Part shown: positions 1 to 7,274 of the stretch, one piece after another
Numbering within the stretch: the stretch's first letter is position 1
Layout of the letters: every line of letters begins with the position of its first letter
Origin: Acidithiobacillus concretivorus
GTDB taxonomy: Bacteria; Pseudomonadota; Gammaproteobacteria; Acidithiobacillales; Acidithiobacillaceae
DNA: 41,795 bases
Assembly (NCBI RefSeq): GCF_018853445.1
Contig: NZ_JABELD010000023.1
Span: 1-41,795 of the forward strand
Reading direction: 5' to 3'
Program-made: the position numbers and the translations under genes
Notes under the pieces: model-generated
The model's database searches: none
What the model was told of the DNA's origin: nothing
What the model saw: the letters and a program-made list of their open reading frames with translations, nothing else

Positions 1-2
1 CC

Positions 3-206
<204 letters not shown>

Positions 207-247
207 AGGCTACAATGAGCGCCCTCAAACCTGATCAGGAGTGGATA

Positions 248-583
248 ATGAGTTTTTCACCAATTGCCAATGCCTATGCCGGAACTGCAGCCGGTGGTGG
301 TTCAGACTCTGGACTGATCATGATTGTCTATATTCTGGTCTTCGGGGCCATTATCTATTTTATGATGATTCGTCCGCAGATGCGAAAATCCAAGGAACAG
401 CGCCAGCTCATGGCTTCCATCTCCAAGGGGGATGAAGTGGTTACCGTTGGCGGCCTCGCCGGACGCGTCATGCAACTGGGCGATGAATACTTACATATTG
501 AAGTCGCTGAAGGGGTTACCGTAAAAGTTCAAAAGGCGGCGGTCACCTTGTTGCTTCCCAAAGGGACTCTGAAAAAACTTTAA
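248..583 (+). CDS. yajC: YajC, Sec translocon accessory subunit
   Basis: A 111-residue protein with a short N-terminal stretch, one membrane segment (about residues 24-43, LIMIVYILVFGAIIYFMMI), the family motif RPQMRKSKEQ directly after it, and a small beta-rich cytoplasmic domain (GDEVVTVGGLAGRV). The length matches the usual ~110 residues. The start at 248 is chosen because AGGAG at 237-241 sits 6 bases upstream; an in-frame ATG at 215 would add 11 unconserved residues. YajC associates with SecDF and SecYEG in the inner membrane. The gene lies 9 bases before secD and is probably co-transcribed with it. Confidence 0.95.
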   Translation: MSFSPIANAYAGTAAGGGSDSGLIMIVYILVFGAIIYFMMIRPQMRKSKEQRQLMASISKGDEVVTVGGLAGRVMQLGDEYLHIEVAEGVTVKVQKAAVTLLLPKGTLKKL

Positions 584-592
584 GGCCTGTTC

Positions 593-2377
593 ATGACCCG
601 TTATCCGTGGTGGAAGTACCTGATCATTCTCCTGGTTGTCATACCTGCGCTGCTTTATGCACTGCCCAATTTTTACGGTTGGCATGCTGCCGTGGAAGTC
701 CGCGCCCCGATCGGAACGATCATTCCGCCCGTAACGACCCTGCAAGGCTGGCTCCAGGACGCCAAAATTCCGGTGCGCAGCGTCCGTAGTGATGCCCAGG
801 GCAGCACATTCTTTTTCCCCGACGATAATGCTCAGGGACTGGCCGAAACTTTGTTGCAAAATAAGCTTCCTGCCAACGCCCAGGTGATTTTGTCGCAAAT
901 GTCCGCCGAACCCGACTGGCTGAAATCCTTGGGGGGTAAGCCCGTAAACCTCGGACTGGATTTGCGCGGCGGCGTCTATTTGCTCTTGCGCGTGGATACC
1001 GACGCGGTCATCAAGCACGCTTTGGAACAGGATAGTGGTAACCTGCGCACTTTTCTGCGCCATAAAGATCTGCAATATCTGGCCGTGAATACTACCGGGC
1101 CCGATGCTCTGGCCATCGAAATGGCCAGTCCGGCTTTGGCTGTGGAAGCGCAAAAAGTGATTGCCCGGCAATACCCCGATTATGCCGTCACCGTACAACC
1201 CAAGGGCATCATCGACGTCACCATCACGCCCGACGCCGCCAAAAAAATGAAAGACGATGCCTTGCAGCAGGCCATTGTGGTAATTCGTAACCGTATTGAT
1301 GAACTGGGCGTCTCCGAGCCGGTGATTCAGCGCCAGGGCGTTGAGCATATTGCCGTGCAGCTTCCCGGTGTTCAGGATACTCAGCGCGCCAAATCCATCA
1401 TTGGTTCTACGGCCCAGTTGGAATTCAAGATGGTGGATGATCAGGCCAACATGGCGGATGCCCTCAAGGGTCAACTACCGCCGGGGACCGCCCTGTATTA
1501 TGGTCTGCATAATTCTCCCTATGTGTTGTATACCGATACGGTGCTGACCGGTCGTTACCTCAGCAATGCCAGTGCTGGCGTGGACAACAATAATGGCGAA
1601 TCCATTATTAACGTCAGCTTCAATAATGCCGGTACCCGGATTTTTGGCGATCTGACCAGCAAAAATGTCGGCAAGCGCATGGCCATTCTGCTCGATAACA
1701 AGGTGGTCACGGCACCGGTGATTCGTGAAGCCATCACGGGCGGCAGAGCCCAGATTACCGGATTTGCCAATCTCAAAGCGGCCAGCAATGCCGCCATTGA
1801 ACTGCGAGCCGGTGCCTTACCTGCGCCGGTTCACATTTCCGAAGAGCGCACGGTTGGCCCGACCCTGGGGCAGGATTCCATTCATGATGGCGTCATGGCG
1901 GTGCTGTTCGGCATGATATTCGTAGTGGCTTTCATGACCATTTACTATCGGGCGTTTGGTCTGATTGCGGATATGGCCATTCTGGTCAATATTCTCGCCA
2001 TTCTGGCCGTGCTTTCCCTGATGGGCGGTACCCTGACCCTGCCGGGTATTGCGGGAATTGTTCTGAAAATTGGTCTTGCCGTCGATGCAAACGTGCTGGT
2101 GTTTGAACGAATCCGCGAAGAACTGCGTCACGGCATGAGTGTCCGTGCGGCCATTGATGCCGGGTTCAAAAAGGCCTTCGCCACCATTGTGGACTCCAAT
2201 ATTACGGTGTTGATTGCCGCGCTGGTGCTCTTCCAGTTTGGTACTGGTGCCATCAAGGGGTTTGCCCTGGTGCTGACTATCGGGGTCATTACCTCCATGT
2301 TTACTGCGACCATGATGAGTCGCGGTATTATCGAACGCGTCCTCGGTAAGCGGCGCATTCAAAAACTGTATATCTGA
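593..2377 (+). CDS. secD: SecD, protein translocase subunit
   Basis: A 594-residue inner-membrane protein that with SecF uses the proton gradient to help pull preproteins across the membrane. It has an N-terminal membrane helix (about residues 7-25), the conserved LGLDLRGGVYLLL motif at the start of the large periplasmic P1 region, and a C-terminal RND-type bundle of membrane helices from about residue 430. The bundle includes the family signatures GLAVDANVLVFERIREEL and a late GFALVLTIGVITSMFTA helix. Length is typical for SecD. It is 9 bases upstream of secF in the same operon. Long minus-strand open frames here are composition artefacts of this gene. Confidence 0.97.
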   Translation: MTRYPWWKYLIILLVVIPALLYALPNFYGWHAAVEVRAPIGTIIPPVTTLQGWLQDAKIPVRSVRSDAQGSTFFFPDDNAQGLAETLLQNKLPANAQVILSQMSAEPDWLKSLGGKPVNLGLDLRGGVYLLLRVDTDAVIKHALEQDSGNLRTFLRHKDLQYLAVNTTGPDALAIEMASPALAVEAQKVIARQYPDYAVTVQPKGIIDVTITPDAAKKMKDDALQQAIVVIRNRIDELGVSEPVIQRQGVEHIAVQLPGVQDTQRAKSIIGSTAQLEFKMVDDQANMADALKGQLPPGTALYYGLHNSPYVLYTDTVLTGRYLSNASAGVDNNNGESIINVSFNNAGTRIFGDLTSKNVGKRMAILLDNKVVTAPVIREAITGGRAQITGFANLKAASNAAIELRAGALPAPVHISEERTVGPTLGQDSIHDGVMAVLFGMIFVVAFMTIYYRAFGLIADMAILVNILAILAVLSLMGGTLTLPGIAGIVLKIGLAVDANVLVFERIREELRHGMSVRAAIDAGFKKAFATIVDSNITVLIAALVLFQFGTGAIKGFALVLTIGVITSMFTATMMSRGIIERVLGKRRIQKLYI

Positions 2378-2386
2378 GGCCGCATC

Positions 2387-3337
2387 ATGGAATTATTCAA
2401 AGCCCGTACCCATGTGGATTTCATGTCGAGGCGCTGGATATTCCTCGGAATATCCGCCTTGCTGATTGTTGCCTCAGTAGCCGTATTTTTCGTGCGTGGA
2501 TTAAACTACAGCATTGATTTTACTGGCGGTACTTTGGTGGAGTTGGCCTTCAGCAAAACCCCGGATTTAGGCGCGGTACGCGGTACCCTGACCACCGCCG
2601 GTTTTCATAATGTGGTGGTGCAAACCTTTGGCGGAGACCGTGATCTGTTGATTCGTCTGCGTACCCAGCCGGGCGAAAGCAGCGCCGTCGGTACTAAAAT
2701 TCTTCAGGTTTTCCAGAAAAATCAGGCGGCTTATCCTGACGTGCAATTACGTCGCACCGAATACGTGGGCCCGGAAGTCGGCAAGGAACTGCGCAATAAA
2801 GGCATCATGGCCCTGATTATTGTTACTCTGGGTATTTTGATTTATGTCGGGTTTCGTTTTGAATGGCGTTTTGCGGTGGGTGGCGTATTAGCCATGCTCC
2901 ATGACCCCATTCTGGTCGTAGGATTTTTTGCCATCACCCAGGAAGAATTCTCGCTGACAGTCATTGCGGCTTTGTTGGTGATTATGGGCTACTCGCTGAA
3001 TGATACCGTGGTGGTGTTTGACCGGATGCGTGAAGATCTTCGCGCCTCCCGAAGTGGTGACGTCGCGCAGATTTTTAACGTGGCTATTAATGAAACCCTG
3101 TCCAGAACCGTTATCACCAGCTTCATTACCTTCATGGTGGCCCTCTCCCTGTTTTTGTTCGGGGGACCGGTGATTCATGGTTTTGCCACCGCCCTGGTCA
3201 TTGGCGTTGTGGTCGGTACTTATTCCTCCATTTTCGTGGCCAGTCCTATTGCCCTATGGCTGGGACTGAAGCGTGAGCATGTTCTCAAGCGTCAGTTCAT
3301 CAGCTCCAAAGACCGTAATGATGGAGCGCGCCTGTAA
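2387..3337 (+). CDS. secF: SecF, protein translocase subunit
   Basis: A 316-residue partner of SecD. It has an N-terminal membrane segment (about residues 18-38), the SecF signature YSIDFTGGTLVEL soon after, a short periplasmic domain, and five C-terminal membrane helices with MGYSLNDTVVVFDRMREDLR, the usual SecF motif. Length agrees with family members. The ATG follows the secD stop by 9 bases. No strong terminator is visible between its stop and the tRNA-Ser gene 90 bases downstream. Confidence 0.97.
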   Translation: MELFKARTHVDFMSRRWIFLGISALLIVASVAVFFVRGLNYSIDFTGGTLVELAFSKTPDLGAVRGTLTTAGFHNVVVQTFGGDRDLLIRLRTQPGESSAVGTKILQVFQKNQAAYPDVQLRRTEYVGPEVGKELRNKGIMALIIVTLGILIYVGFRFEWRFAVGGVLAMLHDPILVVGFFAITQEEFSLTVIAALLVIMGYSLNDTVVVFDRMREDLRASRSGDVAQIFNVAINETLSRTVITSFITFMVALSLFLFGGPVIHGFATALVIGVVVGTYSSIFVASPIALWLGLKREHVLKRQFISSKDRNDGARL

Positions 3338-3388
3338 GCCAGGCCGAACGTCCCGGCAAGCAGTGGCTGAAACCGTTTATACAAAGAC

Positions 3389-3417
3389 TTGCCGAATACT
3401 GCACGAAAGCTTAATGT
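3389..3417 (+). promoter_or_regulatory. Possible promoter of tRNA-Ser
   Basis: TTGCCG at 3389-3394 and TAATGT at 3412-3417 are separated by exactly 17 bases and would start transcription a few bases before the mature tRNA 5' end at 3428. The -10 match is weak (3 of 6), so this is a tentative call. Confidence 0.35.
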
Positions 3418-3427
3418 ATGCCTCCAC

Positions 3428-3519
3428 GGAGAGGTACCGAAGTGGCCATAACGGCGCCGACTCGAAATCGGATGGGGGTTAATAGCCCCACGTGGGTTCG
3501 AATCCCACCCTCTCCGCCA
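3428..3519 (+). tRNA. tRNA-Ser(CGA)
   Basis: A class II tRNA of 92 nt including an encoded CCA (3517-3519). The acceptor stem GGAGAGG (3428-3434) pairs with CCTCTCC (3509-3515). The anticodon loop CTCGAAA places CGA at 3463-3465, so it reads UCG. A long variable arm (GGGGGTTAATAGCCCC region) and the T-loop GTTCGAATC are present. It stands at the junction between conserved sec genes and an accessory patch, as expected for a tRNA used as an integration site. I found no second copy of its 3' end in the window, so an attachment site is not demonstrated. Confidence 0.96.
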
Positions 3520-3610
3520 AAATAATAATATAACAATATGATTTATAATAAAATATATTTTTTAGAGTTAATTTATCTTACCTGTGATCTTACCCAGTCA
3601 AAACTCTTTT

Positions 3611-3760
3611 TCATACATTTCTCCTAACTTTAGTCAGCTTCCAGCCGGACAGGTGTTTGGTCCATACAGGCATTGAGAGGGCCAATAACAACTTAGACGC
3701 CCAAAAGCATCGGTTGAAGAGATAGGCGAACTCATCCAGGTGTTCCAGATGGTGTTTGTG
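3611..3760 (-). pseudogene. IS1595-like transposase C-terminal remnant
   Basis: On the minus strand a 49-codon open stretch ends at TGA (3611-3613) and reads KHHLEHLDEFAYLFNRCFW near its beginning. This resembles the end of IS1595-family DDE transposases, where a Y/H-L-x-EF-x-xRFNRRxW block follows the catalytic core. An in-frame stop at 3761-3763 cuts it off upstream, and no catalytic DDE residues remain. Flanking DNA at 3520-3610 is very AT-rich and I see no gene in it. The family assignment rests on one short motif and is moderate. Confidence 0.45.
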
Positions 3761-3798
3761 TCAAACAGCGCTGGTGATTGACCGGTTTTCAGTAGAAA

Positions 3799-4104
3799 TC
3801 AGCGTTTGGATGGTTCGGTCAAAATCTCATGAATGGATTCAGCAACTACCAACGTCGGACTCACCCCATCCAAAACGGAATAATTCATCCTTAACGGCAC
3901 CACCTCTCTAAACCGATCTGAACCGCGACAAAGACGCAAGGACGTACCCCCATGGAAAACCAGATTTTTCAGTAGCCCCTCAGAATCGAGTGCGTTAAAT
4001 AGCTCGTAATGCAGTAGCTCTTTTTCGACGACCGGACGCATGGCATCCAGCCCTCGTCCCGCCATGGCCATATCGACATATCGATTAAAATCCTTGTGTT
4101 TCAT
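3799..4104 (-). pseudogene. AbiEii-type nucleotidyltransferase toxin, truncated and internally deleted
   Basis: 101 codons, while AbiEii toxins are usually near 300 residues. The N-terminal part is recognisable: ALDSEGLLKNLVFHGGTSLRLCRGSDRF contains the GG-T-S nucleotidyltransferase motif I region (type IV toxin, DUF1814). After GSDRF the expected acidic SEDLDF motif is missing; the frame jumps to REVVPLRMNYSVLDGVSPTLVVAESIHEILTEP, which looks like a later segment of the same family, and then stops. The catalytic acidic residues and the C-terminal half are gone, so it should be inactive as a toxin. Its start overlaps the abiEi stop by 4 bases (ATGA), the normal operon arrangement. Confidence 0.7.
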
Positions 4105-4646
4105 TCCGTATCATCCCGTTCTTCCGGGTCAATCATGTCGATATTTCTACCAACCCGGTACAGATCCTGAACAGCAGCCCGCTTTTTTGCGATTCGTAAA
4201 GGCCGATCTTCTACCACCATGGTGCGTTCCAGAACTTCCGGGATACTGCGTTTCGTGTGCGTAAATTCGATGGTTCCAAACGGCGTATCATGCAAACCGC
4301 TTGCGCCTGTCGTCATGACGGTCAGACGACTTACAGGGATCTGGGAAATAACCCCATATTCAGAGAGCATGCTTTCCAATGATACATAACTAAGTTTCCC
4401 TGGTCGTAAAGCCCGGGCAACCGACTCAATGATCCGTCCTCCGTTCCGCATTAACGCGGGCGCGTAAACATAGACCCCCCGTGCAGCCTTGATCAGCAAC
4501 TGATCCTTGATCATGCGCTGCAAAGATTTTTCCATACCCTTGTCCGTTTCATTTGGAAACATTTTCTCCATGTCTCTCCGCGTAAACACAAAGAGATTGC
4601 GGCGTTCCATATCGGACAAAGTGCGCATTAAATCCATCCGGTTCAT
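4101..4646 (-). CDS. AbiEi-type antitoxin (type IV TA), apparently intact
   Basis: 181 residues. The N-terminal half (MERRNLFVFTRRDMEKMFPNETDK, then LQRMIKDQLLIKAARGVYVYAP) is a winged-helix domain of the AbiEi family. The C-terminal half (LSYVSLESMLSEYGVISQIP, VSRLTVMTTGASGLHDTPFGTIEFTHTKR) matches the AbiEi antitoxin domain. Members bind DNA to repress their own operon and block the AbiEii nucleotidyltransferase. Here the downstream toxin is broken, so this is effectively an orphan antitoxin and repressor. The ATG at 4646 has only a weak ribosome-binding site; an in-frame ATG three codons inside (4637) is possible. A putative promoter and inverted-repeat operator lie just upstream. Confidence 0.8.
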   Translation of the reverse strand: MNRMDLMRTLSDMERRNLFVFTRRDMEKMFPNETDKGMEKSLQRMIKDQLLIKAARGVYVYAPALMRNGGRIIESVARALRPGKLSYVSLESMLSEYGVISQIPVSRLTVMTTGASGLHDTPFGTIEFTHTKRSIPEVLERTMVVEDRPLRIAKKRAAVQDLYRVGRNIDMIDPEERDDTE

Positions 4647-4681
4647 TGGTCAGTAAAAACCCCCTTATTATGTAGGGTTTA

Positions 4682-4720
4682 AGTTTACATAACCGAGGAT
4701 GACACCACAACCAGGTTATG
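4682..4720 (-). promoter_or_regulatory. Promoter and inverted-repeat operator of abiE
   Basis: Read on the minus strand, TTGTGG (4710-4705), a 17-base spacer and TAAACT (4687-4682) form a plausible sigma-70 promoter ending about 36 bases before the abiEi start. The 7-bp inverted repeat CATAACC (4688-4694) and GGTTATG (4714-4720) brackets the -35 element and abuts the -10. AbiEi proteins are known to repress their operons by binding inverted repeats, so this is a likely autoregulatory site. The outer arm ends exactly where the Tn3-like miniature element begins. Confidence 0.5.
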
Positions 4721-4946
4721 GGGTCTGAAGTCCAATGGAATGAAAACATACGCTAAGTCATATACGATTAAGCAGCATGAAAATAATGTAGACAATTCAA
4801 ATTGATAGTTCGTTATTTTTCAGCGTGATCCCACTTGGATTATCTCCATGCAGGGCGCATTGGATCATTCACGACAACTAAAGCAGCCGTCGGGGCTAGA
4901 CGAATGGCCTTGGCGTATGTTTTCGTTCCATTGGACTTCAGACCCC
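4720..4946. mobile_element. 227-bp miniature element with Tn3-type 38-bp terminal inverted repeats
   Basis: The ends, 4720-4757 and 4909-4946, are inverted repeats of 38 bp matching at 36 positions. Each starts GGGGTCTGA, carries GGAA(T/C)GAAAAC in the middle and ends CGC(T/C)AAG, agreeing at about 30 of 38 positions with the Tn3 inverted repeat as I recall it. The 151 bp between them has no credible gene. This is the structure of a TIME (Tn3-derived inverted-repeat miniature element), a non-autonomous unit moved by a Tn3 transposase supplied elsewhere. The expected 5-bp target duplication is not visible (GTTAT on the left, TAACA on the right). Confidence 0.8.
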
Positions 4947-5005
4947 TAACACCGCTCAATCGTTGAGTCTCGGTCTTTGCTGAGTTGTCGCCCACCTCGG
5001 GCCGT

Positions 5006-5332
5006 TCACCTGGGCATTCCCAGATGAATCAAAATGGCCGTTTCGATGGCTGTCATATCCGCCTTGCTCAATCGCCCCACCAGATTTTTCAGACGACTTT
5101 TGTCTGCGGCCATGATCTGATCGGCCATCGCTTTGCCGGGCTTACCGGACAGCGTAATGAACGCTTCCCCCGGATATTGGCGGCCAGTATTGCTGGTGAG
5201 TGGCACCACGACCACGCGTGCCAGATGCCGGTTGGCCGCATCATTACTGACGATGACGGCGGGTCGAGTCTTACGGATCTCGCTTCCTACCGACGGATCA
5301 AACTCCACCCACCAGACTTCACCGCGCTTCAT
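5006..5332 (-). CDS. MazF/PemK-family endoribonuclease toxin
   Basis: 108 residues. MKRGEVWWVEFDPSVGSEIRKTRPAVIVSND is the hallmark N-terminus of the MazF/PemK family (strand 1, then the conserved G-E-x-x-K-T-R-P loop). It continues with VVVVPLTSN, the FITLSGKPGKAMADQIMAADKSRLKNLVGRL segment and a C-terminal helix. Family members cleave mRNA at short sequence motifs and are held inactive by a cognate antitoxin. Its ATG overlaps the end of the upstream antitoxin gene by 14 bases, so translation is likely coupled. Length and motifs are complete, so it is probably functional. Confidence 0.92.
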   Translation of the reverse strand: MKRGEVWWVEFDPSVGSEIRKTRPAVIVSNDAANRHLARVVVVPLTSNTGRQYPGEAFITLSGKPGKAMADQIMAADKSRLKNLVGRLSKADMTAIETAILIHLGMPR

Positions 5333-5549
5333 CGGTCATGTCCGCCAGCAGGGCGCTGCACCATGCCTGCGCTTCCGTCTCGCGCTCCTGGTCGGCGGCC
5401 ATCGCTTGATAGCCGTCATCCAGGGCGGTATCGAGCACATGCGGCCGGAGCAGGTCTTCGATAAACTGACTCATGTGCCGCCTGCCAACCGTCCGATACA
5501 GGCCGTCGTACACGGCTTCATCCAGGGAGATAGTCATTTTCTTGTGCAT
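5319..5549 (-). CDS. Ribbon-helix-helix antitoxin paired with the MazF/PemK toxin
   Basis: 76 residues from the chosen start. MHKKMTISLDEAVYDGLYRTVGRRHMSQFIEDLLRPHV is a ribbon-helix-helix DNA-binding domain with a MetJ/Arc-type strand followed by two helices; the acidic C-terminus (AADQERETEAQAW) would wrap the toxin. The frame stays open to an ATG at 5570, but the start at 5549 is preferred: GAGG stands 5 bases before it, and the upstream extension includes a TATAAT (minus strand 5564-5559) better read as a -10 element. Arms ATTAT and ATAAT (5559-5563, 5573-5577) could be an operator. It precedes and overlaps the toxin gene. Confidence 0.85.
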   Translation of the reverse strand: MHKKMTISLDEAVYDGLYRTVGRRHMSQFIEDLLRPHVLDTALDDGYQAMAADQERETEAQAWCSALLADMTDEAR

Positions 5550-5597
5550 GGGGGCCTCATTATACGTCAAACATAATACTACTATAGCACAGTCAGC

Positions 5598-5625
5598 GTT
5601 ATCCGCCGTACAGGCAGCTTAGAAG
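5598..5625 (+). CRISPR. Solitary type I-F-like CRISPR repeat (no array)
   Basis: This 28-nt stretch matches the canonical type I-F repeat known from Pectobacterium (as I recall it) at 24 of 28 positions, including the uninterrupted run CCGTACAGGCAGCTTAGAA. Differences are three bases near the 5' end and the last base. The Cas6f-type hairpin (CxGCC, loop GTACA, GGCAG) is retained apart from one C-A mismatch. No second repeat occurs at the 60-nt period on either side, and there are no cas genes in the window. It begins 49 bp upstream of the MazEF-type antitoxin start, on the opposite side from its gene. It could be an array remnant, a stray repeat, or a regulatory RNA unit. Confidence 0.6.
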
Positions 5626-5719
5626 GCCTGGCACCCATCCCGTGGACGTCATCAAGCAGGCCATCCATTGAATTATCTATTTTTATCTATACAGAAAATA
5701 AAACAGGATAAGTGTAACC

Positions 5720-5818
5720 ATGGATCCTTGGCACTATCCCCGCACAGATTTGGCGGATCAATACCTGAAAACACTGGGTATCGGGCTCATCAAGAGCTTA
5801 GCAGCCAGTCGGTTTTAA
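5720..5818 (+). pseudogene. N-terminal stub of an ATP-binding protein, truncated
   Basis: ATG at 5720 opens a 32-codon frame beginning MDPWHYPRTDLADQYLK and continuing LGIGLIKSLA before it runs into foreign sequence and a TAA at 5816-5818. I recognise this opening as similar to a family of P-loop ATPases in which a Walker A motif follows within about 15 residues; here that part is missing. The break at about 5806 coincides with the presumed edge of the IS1182-like remnant, so the gene was probably cut by that insertion. Recognition is from a short segment only. Confidence 0.4.
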
Positions 5819-5926
5819 CTTCGGACCACTGCCAGATTTCGCCCCGAATTTTTTGAAATCGCTCATTTTGAGTCGGTTTTGGCCATTGTTGCCCTGTTTT
5901 TTGCGGTTTATCTGCATTTTTCTGCC

Positions 5927-6196
5927 CTACAGACGCAATACGGCCATGCGTTTTATGTTCCACGCCAGGCAGACCAGACTCCATTCTCCTTGCACCTGAC
6001 GTAGGCCGCGCAAGGAGAACTGCCGGAATCCCATCACGGATTTGATAATACCTAAGACTGGTTCTACCGTTTGTTTGCGCAGACGGTAAACGCTTCGACC
6101 TGCCTAAGTCTTCAGGCGATGCATCATCGCCTGCATCTGGGTCGCATTTTCAGGGAGGGCTTCCGGTTCCGGGCGCCGCGCGTAGTCGTCCCAGTC
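5927..6196 (-). pseudogene. IS1182-family transposase C-terminal remnant with in-frame stop
   Basis: On the minus strand the C-terminal end of an IS1182-type DDE transposase can be read: ALPENATQMQAMMHRLKT, then a TAG (6106-6104), then AGRSVYRLRKQTVEPVLGII and IKSVMGFRQFSLRGLRQVQG, ending EWSLVCLAWNIKRM and TAG at 5929-5927. The RKQTVEPVxGIIKSVxGFRQF block, containing the last catalytic Glu, is characteristic. The internal stop and absence of the N-terminal two thirds show that it is dead. The element's outer end probably lies near 5807. Between 6200 and 6396 I see no further recognisable gene. Confidence 0.8.
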
Positions 6197-6396
6197 GCCG
6201 CCCGCACCGCCTTGAAGTTGGCGTAATCCAGCGTGTTTTTGCTGACAAAACCAGTCCGAACTGGGGCCCTCCGCCGAGAAGCAGGAGCAGGACGGGTTTT
6301 GATCATACCCAGCCAGTCGAAGCCATGCCCCATCAAAAAAATGACTCAAGCTGCTGGAAGTCCCTGTTTGTTCGGTCCCCATGCGTCTGGTGTCGT

Positions 6397-6816
6397 TCAC
6401 CGTATGATCTGGACAGGAAAATCCACATGGAGACTTCCCCACACTCGGTCAGCCGTCAGCACGGGAAGGTGTAGGCGTTGCCCCAGCGCCAGGCATGCCC
6501 GATCACCCAGGGATAATCCCAATGCCTTGGTGTCGATCCATAATCTGCCACTGACTTCCGCATCGTCGGCGTTGAACGGCAATACTTGCATCCCCAGGGA
6601 CTCCAAATCACCGCGCAAACCCTCTACGCGCACATTGCGGGCCACACATTTCTGTACGACTTCCGCCCAGTTGACACTGGAAATCACCGCATCAGGCACA
6701 TGAGGGCGCACAGACTCCCCGCCAGGCTCGTTATGAAGTAATGCGAGCAATGCAGAGGCGTCCAGTACACATTGATGGGATAAACCTTGCGATGGATCAT
6801 TTTTCGATGCAGTCAC
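6397..6816 (-). CDS. vapC: VapC-type PIN-domain ribonuclease toxin
   Basis: 139 residues with the full set of PIN acidic residues: D19 (CVLDASALLALL), E52 (SSVNWAEVVQK), D105 (LSLGDRACLALG) and D123 (LTADRVWG). These coordinate the metal for RNA cleavage; many VapC toxins cut tRNA or rRNA. The start overlaps the upstream vapB stop by 4 bases (ATGA at 6813-6816 on the minus strand), the normal vapBC layout. No frameshift or missing motif is seen, so it is probably active and controlled by the partner antitoxin. It lies next to the IS1182 remnant. Confidence 0.9.
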   Translation of the reverse strand: MTASKNDPSQGLSHQCVLDASALLALLHNEPGGESVRPHVPDAVISSVNWAEVVQKCVARNVRVEGLRGDLESLGMQVLPFNADDAEVSGRLWIDTKALGLSLGDRACLALGQRLHLPVLTADRVWGSLHVDFPVQIIR

Positions 6817-7079
6817 ACCTGACTTTCCTTCTTGGCCATCTCCCGACGTTCAGCGATGAGTTCATCTGCAAGGTGAACCGTGGATGGGACAGGAGAAAAA
6901 CGCCCTTCAATGCGCGCCCAGATGGCATCCGGCTTTTCCAGTATCAGCCGGTTGTTCTCTATACGGGCTACCATGGTGGTTCCTGGAGTCAAACCCAGAT
7001 CTTTTCGCAAGACGGCAGGAATAACGAGACGTCCTTGCAGGCCTAATATCACTTCGACATGTTCATGAGATGGTGTCAT
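6813..7079 (-). CDS. vapB: AbrB/SpoVT-type VapB antitoxin
   Basis: 88 residues from the ATG at 7079. The N-terminal swapped-hairpin domain is clear: VEVILGLQGRLVIPAVLRKDLGLTPG, then TTMVARIENNRLILEKPD. The rest (SPVPSTVHLADELIAERREMAKKE) is the polar, helical tail that binds the toxin. The frame is open to 7148, but the longer N-terminus is cysteine-rich and lacks domain similarity, so 7079 is preferred although its ribosome-binding site is weak. VapB proteins repress their own operon as a complex with VapC. The DNA between 7080 and 7274 contains no gene I can support. Confidence 0.87.
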   Translation of the reverse strand: MTPSHEHVEVILGLQGRLVIPAVLRKDLGLTPGTTMVARIENNRLILEKPDAIWARIEGRFSPVPSTVHLADELIAERREMAKKESQV

Positions 7080-7274
7080 GGAAAAATTATGGCACAAGCA
7101 CATTGAGTATGCCACACAATACAGGAGTGGCCATGTATCACATCTCATGGTGGTCCTGTGGGGCGGCGCAACCCTTCGGGCGCGGCTATGACGCTACTCC
7201 GCATCGCAGCCAAGCACCCGGACGTGATCAAAACCGGGCTGGCAGCAGAGAGCAAGTCACTGATGCCTGATTTA

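Noticed and set aside
491-1474. A long minus-strand open frame (327 codons) opposite secD
   Set aside because: It lies entirely over yajC/secD, has low-complexity His/Gly/Gln-rich composition typical of antisense frames, and shows no domain.
3428-3519. tRNA-Ser as a proven attachment site for an integrated island
   Set aside because: No integrase and no second copy of the tRNA 3' end were found in the window, so only the location is suggestive.
5538-5685. A CRISPR array around the solitary repeat
   Set aside because: At the I-F period of 60 nt on either side there is no second copy of the repeat, even degenerate, so an array cannot be claimed.
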